Notes: a model not told the origin generated them from the sequence alone. Shown: positions 8,991-17,932, counted from the first letter of the stretch. The stretch is DNA of 64,000 bases from R-RK-3 sp031399085 (GCA_031399085.1 JANNOQ010000049.1:22171-86170), one strand, 5' to 3'. Numbers and translations: made by a program.

Positions 8991-11561
8991 TCATTGCCGA
9001 AGAACTGCCTTTCCTCCCTCTCCCACGACCACGAACGGCGCCCAATAGGACGGCGGTCTACCTTCCGCGATCAGCGTCAGCATAGCTTGTCGGAAGGCTT
9101 CCGCGCGTCCAATATCCAGCTTGTTTGAAAGGTTGTGAAACGTGCGGGTTGTGAGTTCCACGGCGGCCTGCGAATAGACTGACCAATGCGACACAAGCAT
9201 CGATCGCGCGCCCGCAAAGAAAAATGCGCGCGCGAGACCCGAAAGAGCGTCCGCGCCGACCCGGTCGCCAGCCGCCGTATTGCACGCAGAAAGTACAACC
9301 CAATCCGCATCGAGTTCGAGGCCAGCAATTTCCGACGCAGTGAGCAGCCCATCATCCTCAAGCGTCGCCGTGCGCGGGGGTGTCAGCACAAGGGCGGGTT
9401 CGGCAAGGCCGCTCAGATCGCCTGCGACCAGCCCGTGCGTCGCGAATTGAACAATCCGATAATCCTTTAGGCGCATGGCTTTCAGCCGCGTTTCGGTTGC
9501 AGCCTCGCGCAGGCTCAAGGCGTCGCGCCGGGCGCCGAGAATCGTCGCGATCGCTTCCAGCTCTTGCGCCGTATCGGGCAGCGGGGTCAGCTCCCGCAAC
9601 GCGCGAAGATCGGCGACGCCGTCGCGATAGACGCGATAGAGAGGCGGTGCGACGCTCCGTTTTCGCTGCCCGCCGGACGGACCAACCAGCACCGGGTCGC
9701 CGAGCCCGAAAAACGGCTTTGTCGCCGTTCCCTCGGCCGCAAATCTGCGCAGCGACCGCAGCGACTCCACCGATGGCAAAACGCTCAGCGCATGGCGCCG
9801 GATCAGCCAGCTCGCCTCGCGGAAAGCATCGGACGCGGGAGCGCCCGGCTTAGGAGGGTCCGTCAGCAGGACTTGGAAGGGAAGGCTGGTCAAAGGGCCG
9901 GTTGGCACCAGCATAACATGCTGCTTGCCGGCCAATAGCGCGCTGAACGGCTCCAAAAGCAATCGGTAGACGACATGCGCCCGCAATAAGTCAAAGGTGC
10001 CCGGCACGGTTGCGGCCACACCGTCCGAAACACCTGGCGCGAGCGGATCGAGCCCCAGCCGCAGGATCGCCACATGCTCCGCGAGCGCCTTTTCGCCTAC
10101 CGAGATTTCCGCCCACTCTCCGCCGTCTCGCGTCACAGCCCAAACGATGGCCTTTGCCGAGCCGACGAGAATGGAAATGAGCGCCTCGTCATCCTTGAGC
10201 AGACCCTGAGTTTCGGCGACCGATAACGGCGCAGGCTCGGTCAGCGCAAGGAATTGCGGGAAGGCGGCGACCACACCCGCGCGAAGCTTCGAAAGTTGGT
10301 TTTCAAGCGCCTGGACTTCTTTCAAAAGTGCTGTGCGGCGCGCGTTGAATTCGGCATAGCCGGGCAAACGCTGTTCCGCCGCTGTCATACGGCCGTGCAG
10401 GCTCATGAATTCGGCGGCGCCTTTGGAGGTTTCAGCGGAAAGCGCGGCCAGTTCCCGGGTGATCGCCTCGCGCTCGCTCGCGCTGGTTTCGCAGCCCGTC
10501 TTGGTTTGGCCGGGTGGACAGCGGGCCAGCCCATCCTGCAGCCGGGCGACAAGATCCTTCTGCCGCTTGACGAACGGCGCGTTGCGCTTGCCCTGCTCAA
10601 TGCTCGCCACGCGAAACTCATCGAGCAGTCGGCTGTAGGTCTGGTCGGCACGTTGAATGCCACTCCAGGCGGTAAGCGATTTCTGATCCTCGTCGTGCAG
10701 GGCAAGAATTCGGTCGGACATGTCCTGCAATTGGCGGATCGCGCGGCCCGAATCGGTGTCGCCAGCCTTGAGCCGCGCGGTCATCTTGGCGAGCGCCGAG
10801 GCGGCCGCCGTCGCCCAGGCCAGTTGACCGGCGGAGTATGTTTCGTCCATCAGCGCCGCCGTGTCCGCCCCTGGCTGACGACGCTGCGCGGATGCGGCTC
10901 GCGATAGCCCGATAAACACCTCGCGATTCCGCTTGATCTCGTTTTCGAAAACCGACTTGGCCAGGGTTTGGTCGGCGATTTGGCTGGTCAGAAGCTTGAT
11001 CGCCTTGCGATAATACGGCAATGCCCCGGCGAAATCGCCTTCGACGCGCTTCACATCTCCGAGGCCGGCATATGCGCTAGCGGCGTAGGCATGCTCGCCC
11101 AAAAGCTCCTGCCGGATCTTCAGTACGCGCTCGAAAAGGGTTCGCGCCTCGGCCGTCCGGCCTGCATTCAGAACAACGGAAGCAAGCCGCTCGAGACCCT
11201 GCGAGACCGCGGCGCTTTCGGCGCCATAAAGTTTTTCCCCGACACGCAAGGACTGCCGGAAATATCGCTCTGCAAGGCCGAGATCACCCGCCGCTTCGGC
11301 GATCATGCCGGTCGTTTGGGCCTGAATGGCAATTTGCTCTTGCTCCGGGCCGATCTCCTCCGCCGCTAGAGCGAGAGCCTTTTCCGCCGCATTCAGCGCC
11401 AGGTCATAGTCTTCGTCGCGATAGAAGCTTTCAGACTGGGCCTGCAGCGCCTTGAGCTTTTCGGATGGCTCGGTCGCGGCCGCGCCCGTCGCAAGCGCAA
11501 CCGTGCAAAACAGCGCCAGAGGCAGGCGCAATAGCCGGACGAGGTGTGCGCTCATGGACAA
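8991..11561 (-). CDS. exported TPR and CHAT-domain (caspase-like) protein
   Basis: An 856-residue protein with a Sec-type signal peptide (LLRLPLALFCTVALATGAAA). Tetratricopeptide-like repeats occupy about residues 35-200 (pairs such as DYDLALNAAEKALALA and DLGLAERYFRQSLRVGEKLYG), and a helical, probably coiled-coil middle follows. The C-terminal CHAT domain (about 560-856) has the peptidase dyad candidates His near 708 in FATHG and Cys near 760 in LSACNTA. CHAT proteins are clan CD (caspase/separase-like) proteases or regulators. The gene lies 13 bases behind the PAAR-repeat gene, so they are probably one operon. The export signal implies a periplasmic or secreted function; no substrate is evident. 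Confidence 0.87.
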   Translation of the reverse strand: MSMSAHLVRLLRLPLALFCTVALATGAAATEPSEKLKALQAQSESFYRDEDYDLALNAAEKALALAAEEIGPEQEQIAIQAQTTGMIAEAAGDLGLAERYFRQSLRVGEKLYGAESAAVSQGLERLASVVLNAGRTAEARTLFERVLKIRQELLGEHAYAASAYAGLGDVKRVEGDFAGALPYYRKAIKLLTSQIADQTLAKSVFENEIKRNREVFIGLSRAASAQRRQPGADTAALMDETYSAGQLAWATAAASALAKMTARLKAGDTDSGRAIRQLQDMSDRILALHDEDQKSLTAWSGIQRADQTYSRLLDEFRVASIEQGKRNAPFVKRQKDLVARLQDGLARCPPGQTKTGCETSASEREAITRELAALSAETSKGAAEFMSLHGRMTAAEQRLPGYAEFNARRTALLKEVQALENQLSKLRAGVVAAFPQFLALTEPAPLSVAETQGLLKDDEALISILVGSAKAIVWAVTRDGGEWAEISVGEKALAEHVAILRLGLDPLAPGVSDGVAATVPGTFDLLRAHVVYRLLLEPFSALLAGKQHVMLVPTGPLTSLPFQVLLTDPPKPGAPASDAFREASWLIRRHALSVLPSVESLRSLRRFAAEGTATKPFFGLGDPVLVGPSGGQRKRSVAPPLYRVYRDGVADLRALRELTPLPDTAQELEAIATILGARRDALSLREAATETRLKAMRLKDYRIVQFATHGLVAGDLSGLAEPALVLTPPRTATLEDDGLLTASEIAGLELDADWVVLSACNTAAGDRVGADALSGLARAFFFAGARSMLVSHWSVYSQAAVELTTRTFHNLSNKLDIGRAEAFRQAMLTLIAEGRPPSYWAPFVVVGEGGKAVLRQ

Positions 11562-11574
11562 GCCTTGCGCCTCG

Positions 11575-11925
11575 TCACTTTTCGGGACAGCCCGTCGTCA
11601 GATCGCCGGAGCGCGCGAGGGGCTTGCCGTTGACAAAAACATTCGATGCGCCGCCGACGGTAAGGCCGCCGCAATCCGTGCGGTCGCCCAGCGTCGCGGC
11701 GGGGCGGCCATTGATGAACACATTCGGCGAGCCTTCGGCAAGCTGATCGCTTTGATCCGTGGCATCGCCTTTCCGGGCAGCCGGCAGACCGCCGACACTG
11801 ACATCGCCGCTTCCGCCGGTGATGACACCCGGCGCGCCGGCTAGCGACTGTTGTTGTTGCGCCACGGCTTCCGCGCCCGCGCCGGCCAATGCAATCATCA
11901 CAGTGGCCCACTTCAGATGCCGCAT
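11575..11925 (-). CDS. exported PAAR-motif protein
   Basis: A 116-residue protein with an apparent signal peptide (MIALAGAGAEAVAQ). Its body has PAAR-type glycine turns: APGVITGGSGDVSVGGLPAARKGD, then NVFINGRPAATLGD (about 69-81) and NVFVNGKPLARSGD (about 95-108), with Cys85 and Cys113. PAAR proteins normally cap the VgrG spike of type VI secretion systems and lack signal peptides. No T6SS gene is seen in this window. The next gene, 13 bases downstream, is the TPR-CHAT protein, so the pair may act together outside the cytoplasm. The family call is firm; the function is open. Confidence 0.75.
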   Translation of the reverse strand: MRHLKWATVMIALAGAGAEAVAQQQQSLAGAPGVITGGSGDVSVGGLPAARKGDATDQSDQLAEGSPNVFINGRPAATLGDRTDCGGLTVGGASNVFVNGKPLARSGDLTTGCPEK

Positions 11926-12036
11926 GACTTGCTCCCTAGCACCAACATTCGGGGGACCCTAACCCATTGGACAGCCGCCAACAAGCGCTGGGCGCGCCTG
12001 CCGCAGCGCTGACGTGACTGTGGTTTTTGAAGTCTC

Positions 12037-12579
12037 CTATACGCGCCGAAGACGGATATCGACCTCGCGCTCCACGAAACGCCACTCGGCCGATGCGCGC
12101 AGATTGATCAGCAATTCGTCGAACATCGCCGCGTGTTCGGGCGCGAATTCGAACCACGTCAGAAAATCGAACTCCTCCCCCAAATCGCGGCAGTGATAGA
12201 GTTGCCTTGCTATTGCGGGCAGATATTTCAAACTTCCGGCAATGTGATGCGATTGCGTTTCGAAGATTTCGCGGCGCTCGTCCTGGGGCAGATCCCACCA
12301 TGCCACCGATTTCGAAATCGGGAGTAAAGCAGCGCAGCTTGCCTCGGACCTGCCGAGACCGGCTTGCCGCTGCACAAGGTCCGTTTTCTCGCGCCGCTCG
12401 ACATAGCGAACATGGCTCGCCACGCCAGTTAACCGCCATTCATTTCGCTGCAACGGCGAAAATTCCAGCGTTTGCATAACATTCAAATGGGTGGGCTGGC
12501 GCAAAGCTGCCCCTCGCACTGTTACAACGGAGGTCACCTGCCAAGAACCTTCGGCGCCGCCTATGAAGGTCGTAAACAT
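12037..12579 (-). CDS. cld: chlorite dismutase, short dimeric (lineage II) type
   Basis: About 180 residues from the ATG at 12579. The sequence closely follows the dimeric chlorite dismutase of Nitrobacter winogradskyi as I recall it (RGVASHVRYVERREK, QAGLGRSEA, then SHHIAGSLKYLPAIARQLYH and EEFDFLTWFEFAPEHAAMF). The proximal heme ligand would be His112 and the distal catalytic arginine Arg125, matching His114 and Arg127 of the Nitrobacter enzyme with a constant offset of two. Both are retained, so conversion of chlorite to chloride and O2 is plausible. Its physiological role in non-(per)chlorate respirers is uncertain. Same strand as the upstream phosphorylase but 174 bases away, so probably separately transcribed. 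Confidence 0.9.
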   Translation of the reverse strand: MFTTFIGGAEGSWQVTSVVTVRGAALRQPTHLNVMQTLEFSPLQRNEWRLTGVASHVRYVERREKTDLVQRQAGLGRSEASCAALLPISKSVAWWDLPQDERREIFETQSHHIAGSLKYLPAIARQLYHCRDLGEEFDFLTWFEFAPEHAAMFDELLINLRASAEWRFVEREVDIRLRRV

Positions 12580-12753
12580 TCTAATCCCATGAATATTCCG
12601 CGCGGATAGCTTCAGATCATTGGCTCCAGTTGGCAATATGCTGCATTGCCGCAATGATTGCCTCAATGGTGCCCCGTGGTTCTGCATCGGCAGGAATGCG
12701 ATGGAGAGTGAGCCAGAAGAGCGAAAAGGCTCATCGGCGTGCCGCAGCCGCGC

Positions 12754-13641
12754 TCAGATTTCGCGCTGGGCCACGTCGGGAAATAGATGGCGATCTGACC
12801 TTGCGGCGAAACGGCTTGCAAACGCCTCGACAAGCAGCAATGCGGTCGTTGCTCCGTGATCTTTGCCCTTTTTGAAGTCGCCCTCGCCCTGGCCGAGCGC
12901 ATTTGTGATGTGGGCGATGCAAATCACCGGCTTGGCTCTTGCCTTGGCAAAGGCGAGCAGGGCCGCGGCTTCCATCTCGACGGTATGAACGCCCTGCGCC
13001 CGCCGCTCGGCAATGCTCGCCGCCGTTTCGCGAAATGGCGCATCGGTGGTCCAGCTGGTTCCACGGCGCAGAGCGATCCCGGCTGGCGCGGCCGATGCCA
13101 AGAGATCCAACAGGCCGGTATCGGCGGCGATGAAAGGTTCGGGTGGCAGGTAATGATAGCTGGTGCCCTCGTCGCGCAACGCCCGCTCGATCAGCATATA
13201 GCACGGCTTCGGCAGCCGTGTGCTGATCTCCCCGGCTGAGGCGATGCTGATGAGCAGCTTGCAGCCCGAGACGAACAGTTGTTCAGCCACCAGCACAGCA
13301 AAAGACGCCCCTACCGCCCTTCCGACAATGCCAAAACGCTGCCCATCGCTCTCCCACTCCCATAGATCGGTATGGAAACATCCCCAGCATCGGCTGGGCG
13401 CAGCGGCGTGAACTGCACGGACATAATCGACGAGGTCGCCATCCGGATCGAGAACACAGATCTCCGGCACCGCGCCGTCAGTCAGATTCTTCTGCTTCCG
13501 CGCCTCGCGCAACAGGACCTCTGGCTGAAACACCGACGGCTCCGCGTGGTCCCTGCGCGCCAGTAAGGGTACGGCTGCGGCCGCTTCATGCGGCCTGATC
13601 GTGATGGTGCTGCGTGGCGGTGTCAGGCCTTGGTAGGACAT
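12754..13641 (-). CDS. nucleoside phosphorylase superfamily protein
   Basis: A 295-residue protein of the PNP/UDP (purine nucleoside/uridine phosphorylase) fold. Visible features are RFGIVGRAVGASFAVLVAEQLFVSGCK, the GEIS/LPPE segments, and VEMEAAALLA (about 221-230), the ribose-binding signature of uridine-phosphorylase-like enzymes. Members cleave the glycosidic bond of nucleosides with phosphate. Here the ATG overlaps the stop of the DPM1-like glycosyltransferase by one base (TGATG), so it is translationally coupled as the last gene of a five-gene operon with a radical SAM protein. A role on a nucleoside-like intermediate of that pathway is inference. Confidence 0.83.
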   Translation of the reverse strand: MSYQGLTPPRSTITIRPHEAAAAVPLLARRDHAEPSVFQPEVLLREARKQKNLTDGAVPEICVLDPDGDLVDYVRAVHAAAPSRCWGCFHTDLWEWESDGQRFGIVGRAVGASFAVLVAEQLFVSGCKLLISIASAGEISTRLPKPCYMLIERALRDEGTSYHYLPPEPFIAADTGLLDLLASAAPAGIALRRGTSWTTDAPFRETAASIAERRAQGVHTVEMEAAALLAFAKARAKPVICIAHITNALGQGEGDFKKGKDHGATTALLLVEAFASRFAARSDRHLFPDVAQREI

Positions 13642-14447
13642 CAGCGCTCCTGCCGCGTTAGCAAATTATGGCCGTTGCGGCTCGATGCCACGCGGGCGAG
13701 CGTCATGAGAATGCGGCTTCCCGCGTTCAGCGTGCCGCGAATGGAGCCGGCGACTTTCGACGCGCCGCCGGTGCGGTTGGCATAGGGCACGGGGATTTCG
13801 AGGATGCGAAGCCCCGCGCGTGCGGCCTTCATCTGCATCTCCAGATTCCAGCCATAGGTCATCTCGCGCATGTCGAGCGCCATCAGCGCATCGCGGCGGA
13901 TCGCGCGGAAGGCGCACATATCGGTGTAGCGGAAGCCGTAGAGCGCGCCGACGATGCCGCCGATGATCCGCCCGCTCGCCAGTTGATGCCAGGACATCGA
14001 ACCAGGTTCGCGCGCGCCCCGTGCCCGCGACGCGATCACGAAATCATGCGTGCCGGCACGAATGGGCGCGACCAACTTGGGCAATTCCTCGGGGTAGTCG
14101 CTGCCGTCGCCATCCATGATGACGATAATATCGCAGCCGGCACCCGCAGCCTTGGCACCCTCGAAGCAGGCGCGGCCATAGCCTCGGCCCGGATGGATAA
14201 CGCGCGCTCCCCTGCCTTGCGCTAAGGCAATTGTGCGATCCTTCGAGCCGCCGTCGGCGACAATGATCTCGTCCACGGCATCGAGCGAAATCCGGTCGAT
14301 GACGCCGCCTATGGACGCCTCTTCGTTCCAGACCGGGATAATGATCGCCACGCCGGTTTTGGCTCGCGCCCGCCCAGGATTGTCACCCTCGACGAGATCG
14401 GTGACATCGTGCAGGTCCGCCGGGATCGCATCGGCCGGATTTGTCAT
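13641..14447 (-). CDS. DPM1/GT2-like glycosyltransferase
   Basis: About 268 residues. The GT2 core is clear: VAIIIPVWNEEASIGGVIDRI, VADGGSKDRT, and IVIMDGDGSDYPEELP with the metal-binding acidic motif at about residues 112-117, then FRYTDMCAFRAIRRD and TYGWNLEMQMKA, as in polyprenyl-phosphate-mannose synthases. It would load a sugar from a nucleotide donor onto a lipid or metabolite carrier. The start is the ATG at 14447 that overlaps the radical SAM stop (ATGA). A longer in-frame start exists but would run deep into the radical SAM gene. It lacks the C-terminal GtrA-type membrane domain of some homologues. Confidence 0.85.
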   Translation of the reverse strand: MTNPADAIPADLHDVTDLVEGDNPGRARAKTGVAIIIPVWNEEASIGGVIDRISLDAVDEIIVADGGSKDRTIALAQGRGARVIHPGRGYGRACFEGAKAAGAGCDIIVIMDGDGSDYPEELPKLVAPIRAGTHDFVIASRARGAREPGSMSWHQLASGRIIGGIVGALYGFRYTDMCAFRAIRRDALMALDMREMTYGWNLEMQMKAARAGLRILEIPVPYANRTGGASKVAGSIRGTLNAGSRILMTLARVASSRNGHNLLTRQER

Positions 14448-15526
14448 CACAGGCTCCAGCGGCAGCCGCAGCCGGCGCAGGCCTTCGGCGGGCTGTCGCT
14501 CAGCAGCTGCTGGCGGAATTCCCGATAGGCCGGGCCATTCCAAATCTCCTGCAAAGGCGTGGTCTTGGCGTTGCCGAGCGTGAAGTTTTCATAGCCATGC
14601 ATTGAGAACGGCGCAATGCAGCAGGGCAGCGCCCGGCCATGCGCGGTGAAATACATTAAGGACCACGGCCGGCGGCACAGCGACCACGGCGTGTCCTCGC
14701 TAACCCGTTTCAAGCTGGTTTCCGGCTCCGCCGCTCCGGATGCATCGAAGAACACGCCGAGCTTGGCGGCGACGCGTTCCGCTTCGAGCAGATAATGGCC
14801 TTCCTCCTCGTCGCGGCGCTCGAACAACGAGCTTTCCGGGCGCGCAAGCCCGAATTGCTGATTGTCGAAATAGACCAGCCGCTGCAAATGCACCTCCGGC
14901 ACGCCGATCTCGTGGGCAAGGCGGATGAAGGCGGGCAATTGTTCGAGCGTTTCCTTCAGCCCGGTCAGCCAAAGTGACAGGCGCGGCAACTCCGCCCCCA
15001 TCTCTTTCTTCAGTGCCACGAAATTCTTCACATTGCGAACGATGCGGTCGAACAGATCGCGGCCGCGCACCAGCTCGAAGGTTTCCCGCTCGGCGGCGTC
15101 AAGCGAAATGCGCATTTCATCCAGCCCCGCTTCGATCAATTCGCGGCTTTTCTTGTCGCGCATGAGCGTGCCGTTGGTGTTGAACAACACATAGGCGCCG
15201 CGCGCCTTCAGATAGCGCACCATCGCGGGCAGTTCGGCCACCATCATCGGCTCACCGACGCCGTGCAGGACGACGCGTTCGATATTTGGGAACTGATCGA
15301 TGATGCTGGTGAACAGCTCCCAGCTCATATCGGACGGGGGTTCAAGTTCCTCGTAGGTGCGCGGACAGGTGGTGCAGAGCAGATTGCAGCGGTTGGTTGT
15401 CTCCAGATACAGGCACACCGGGTCCTGTGTGGCGACGGGGGTGCGCGCCTCGCCGATGCGGTCGAAATAGCGGCGCTGGTCCGGTTCGGACTGAACTGCG
15501 GTCGAATTATGCAAGTGCGCTGCCAC
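14447..15526 (-). CDS. radical SAM protein with C-terminal SPASM-like domain
   Basis: About 359 residues from a GTG at 15526 that has AAAAGGAGG seven bases upstream; a longer ATG start at 15592 is less likely. The radical SAM 4Fe-4S motif CNLLCTTC (Cys at about 47, 51, 54) is preceded by LYLETTNR. GVGEPMM and NTNGT are the typical SAM-binding and barrel motifs. The C-terminus holds LCRRPWSLMYFTAHGRALPCCIAPF and CAGCGC, the cysteine pattern of SPASM or twitch auxiliary-cluster domains. The enzyme would generate a 5'-deoxyadenosyl radical to modify a peptide, sugar or cofactor. It sits between a membrane glycosyltransferase (20-base overlap) and a DPM1-like transferase, so the substrate may be a glycosylated molecule. 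Confidence 0.87.
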   Translation of the reverse strand: MAAHLHNSTAVQSEPDQRRYFDRIGEARTPVATQDPVCLYLETTNRCNLLCTTCPRTYEELEPPSDMSWELFTSIIDQFPNIERVVLHGVGEPMMVAELPAMVRYLKARGAYVLFNTNGTLMRDKKSRELIEAGLDEMRISLDAAERETFELVRGRDLFDRIVRNVKNFVALKKEMGAELPRLSLWLTGLKETLEQLPAFIRLAHEIGVPEVHLQRLVYFDNQQFGLARPESSLFERRDEEEGHYLLEAERVAAKLGVFFDASGAAEPETSLKRVSEDTPWSLCRRPWSLMYFTAHGRALPCCIAPFSMHGYENFTLGNAKTTPLQEIWNGPAYREFRQQLLSDSPPKACAGCGCRWSL

Positions 15527-16850
15527 GGCGCGCCTCCTTTTGCGAAAAAGCTTTGAGATTTTCCAAAGCGAGTAGAACCAAGAACGGTCCATACATGACG
15601 GCCGCGCCTTGCAGGCTGGGCGGCCAGCCGAGCCAGTAGAGCGCGCACGCTGACAAAGTGAGGTACAGAACTGCGAGCGAGGGCGCGAAGCACAGGAAAG
15701 GGATCAGCCAGATGAAGTACCAGGCGTGCTGCGGCGAAAACAACACGGTGAGCGCGGTCATGATGGCAAATGCCGCTCGCAGTTCAGGGCGTTCGGGATT
15801 TTTACGCGATATCGCCAGCAACGCGAGACCACCCAAAAGCATCGCCGCGATAGCGAGGAACACCGGCAGCGACAATGCGCCCAGGCCTGCCTGCTTCAGA
15901 AGCGAGGCGATCAGAATGCCGTCGCCCGTTTTAAGGCCGCCTTCTTCCGCGTATCCGCCGAGGAAACCCAGGAGATTTTGACCGGCGCTGAGATAGGGCA
16001 GGTAAAGCAGGCACACGGTCGCCGCAAAAGCGGCGGGCATTTTCCAGTCCCATCGCTTCCAGATCGCGGGCGCGATGGCGAGCGGGAAGTATTTCGCCAG
16101 CACGGCTGCGCCAAGCGCCACGCCCGCCGCGAAGCGGTTGCCCCGCTCAGCGGCAAGCATGGCAAGCAGCAGCAACGCGACCGCGACGATGTCGATATGC
16201 CCGCTTCCAGCGATTTCCCACAGCGGCAAAGGATGCCAGGCGTAGATCGCGGCGAGGCCGACCGGCAGTGCGCGCGCTTGCAACAGCTTGATGATCGCCC
16301 AGATCGCCAGCGCCTCGAAGGCGAGCATCGCGATCTTCATCATCGTGACGGTTTCGGAAATCCGCGCGGCCAGGGCGAAAACGATCTGCGCCGTGGGCGG
16401 ATAGATGGTTGGCGCGTATTCCGCGCGGTTGATCCGCGGGTAGATGGCGTCCGCGTCGCGCAGGCCGGACAATGCTGGGTCGGCGGGTATGTGGAGATAC
16501 GGGTTAATGCCGTTTGCCTGAACGCGGCCGTCCCAGACATAGCGATAAATGTCGGTCGAGTGCGGCGGGGCGAAAAGGATGATGCCGCGCATGATGGCGG
16601 CAAGACCGATGATGAAGATGAGCGTGCGCTTAGCATTCAAGGCCGGCAAGCGGTCCCGGAAGGACCAAAGCAAAATGGCCCCAATTGCGAACACCGCGCC
16701 CTGCATCAGGGCGACATAAACGACCCTTGCGTGATCGTAAGTGTATAGGCCCGTTGCGCCGTAAATCGTGAGGGCAAGCAGCGTTGCGCCGATTGCAACG
16801 ACCGGCCATGGCGCACCGAAAACCATCCTCATTGCGCGCTGCCGGACCAT
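15507..16850 (-). CDS. polytopic glycosyltransferase (GT87/mannosyltransferase-like)
   Basis: A 447-residue integral membrane protein with about eleven to twelve hydrophobic segments. After the second segment comes PPHSTDIYRYVWDGRVQANGINPY, an acidic-residue loop typical of GT-C glycosyltransferases that use polyprenyl-phosphate sugars, and then AEYAPTIYPPTAQIVFALA. WHPLPLWEIAGSGHIDI and LAKYFPLAIAPAIWKR are typical of the DUF2029/GT87-like group. It would use lipid-linked sugar, perhaps made by the DPM1-like protein of the same operon. A GGAGA seven bases before the ATG supports 16850; an alternative ATG at 16832 would give an ATGA overlap with the upstream gene. Confidence 0.83.
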   Translation of the reverse strand: MVRQRAMRMVFGAPWPVVAIGATLLALTIYGATGLYTYDHARVVYVALMQGAVFAIGAILLWSFRDRLPALNAKRTLIFIIGLAAIMRGIILFAPPHSTDIYRYVWDGRVQANGINPYLHIPADPALSGLRDADAIYPRINRAEYAPTIYPPTAQIVFALAARISETVTMMKIAMLAFEALAIWAIIKLLQARALPVGLAAIYAWHPLPLWEIAGSGHIDIVAVALLLLAMLAAERGNRFAAGVALGAAVLAKYFPLAIAPAIWKRWDWKMPAAFAATVCLLYLPYLSAGQNLLGFLGGYAEEGGLKTGDGILIASLLKQAGLGALSLPVFLAIAAMLLGGLALLAISRKNPERPELRAAFAIMTALTVLFSPQHAWYFIWLIPFLCFAPSLAVLYLTLSACALYWLGWPPSLQGAAVMYGPFLVLLALENLKAFSQKEARRGSALA

Positions 16851-17641
16851 GCTGGCGTCTCCGCGAGGTTGCGGACATTTGCCGAGCCCTTGGTTTCCAG
16901 GCGGCGGTCCAAATCCGAATCCGCGCGCATCCGTTCAAGCAAAACCGCCGTATGGCGCGCCGGACTGGACCGGATGTCCGCGCAAAAGGACCTATTGTCC
17001 AGCACTTCGCCTGCCAATAGCCGAAGCGCGGCTGCGTCGTCCACGTCGTACCATTCGGGAAGGCGGTGCACGTGAACGCCGATTTCGGCCGCGCGTTCAA
17101 GCGTTTGCCTGGCGACGATGTCCGTGCTCCAGGCAATGTCCTCGAACAGTCGGCGATGCACGCTCTTGCAGCCGAGCAGGTAATATCCGCCATCGGTGGA
17201 GGTGCCTAAAACGATGCGATCGCCGGGCTGCGCGAGCGCGCGGGCGGCGTCCGCTAAGATCATCGGCGGCAAGGTCGGACTGTCGGAATTGAGGACGCAG
17301 GCGGCTAGATGTCCAGCAGCGAACTGGGCTTCGAGCGCCTTCGTCAGACAAAGCCCAAAATCCGGCTCCCAAACCTCGAACAAACCTATCCCGGCGGACA
17401 AATTGCGCTCGAAAAAGCTCCCATGACCCGGCGGGCCGTAAGCCATATATCCGGAAATCGGCGCAAGCCGCGCCGCCGCCAGGAGATTATCGGCGATGTC
17501 TTGAAGAAAAACGGTGTTGCACTGGGCGGCCTCTTCGAGGGTCAGCGGCGGCGAAAGCCGGGTCTTCGTGCGTCCCGCGCAAGAGGCTTTCGCCATCACC
17601 GCGATGCCGCAAGAATTGGATTGTTGCCCGGCTGAGATCAT
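16829..17641 (-). CDS. TIGR04282-type glycosyltransferase (DUF2064)
   Basis: About 270 residues. The nucleotidyl/glycosyltransferase-like fold of TIGR04282 (rSAM-associated transferase 1, also named arsenosugar biosynthesis glycosyltransferase) is recognised from AVMAKASCAGRTKTRLSPPL, LNSDSPTLPP, GTSTDGGYYLLG, FEDIAWSTDIV and LPEWYDVDDA. The family often lies next to radical SAM proteins and a second GT2-type transferase, as here. It is the first gene of the five-gene operon running to 12754, and its 3' end overlaps the membrane glycosyltransferase by 22 bases. The acceptor is not known. No arsM- or arsS-like gene is visible in this window. Confidence 0.83.
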   Translation of the reverse strand: MISAGQQSNSCGIAVMAKASCAGRTKTRLSPPLTLEEAAQCNTVFLQDIADNLLAAARLAPISGYMAYGPPGHGSFFERNLSAGIGLFEVWEPDFGLCLTKALEAQFAAGHLAACVLNSDSPTLPPMILADAARALAQPGDRIVLGTSTDGGYYLLGCKSVHRRLFEDIAWSTDIVARQTLERAAEIGVHVHRLPEWYDVDDAAALRLLAGEVLDNRSFCADIRSSPARHTAVLLERMRADSDLDRRLETKGSANVRNLAETPAWSGSAQ

Positions 17642-17932
17642 GGTGCTTCCGCGTGCCAATGGCCCGTATTTGTCCGCTAAGTTCGTGCGAACGTGAAATC
17701 ACAGTTTTTTGTTATTAATCACGAAATTGTATCGGAACAAATTTAACGAAGGAAACGCTTGGGAAATTAGGTGCGTCGTCAAAAAGACTGGCAGATTGTT
17801 CTCAAATTATAGTTTACGGCGCACTGTTCTATCGCAATAAGCTATTGGCAGTTCACGTGTTTGGCCGATAATGATTTATGCGGCGCCGAAACTGAACGCG
17901 AGCCGAATGGCGGCCGCATTGGAGAACCCCGC

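Noticed and set aside
11575..11925. A type VI secretion locus around the PAAR protein
   Set aside because: No VgrG, Hcp, TssB/C or ClpV-like gene is present in the window and the PAAR protein has a signal peptide.
15726..16748. A 340-codon plus-strand frame opposite the membrane glycosyltransferase
   Set aside because: Antisense shadow with polar, low-complexity content; the minus strand encodes a coherent multi-helix protein in an overlapping operon.
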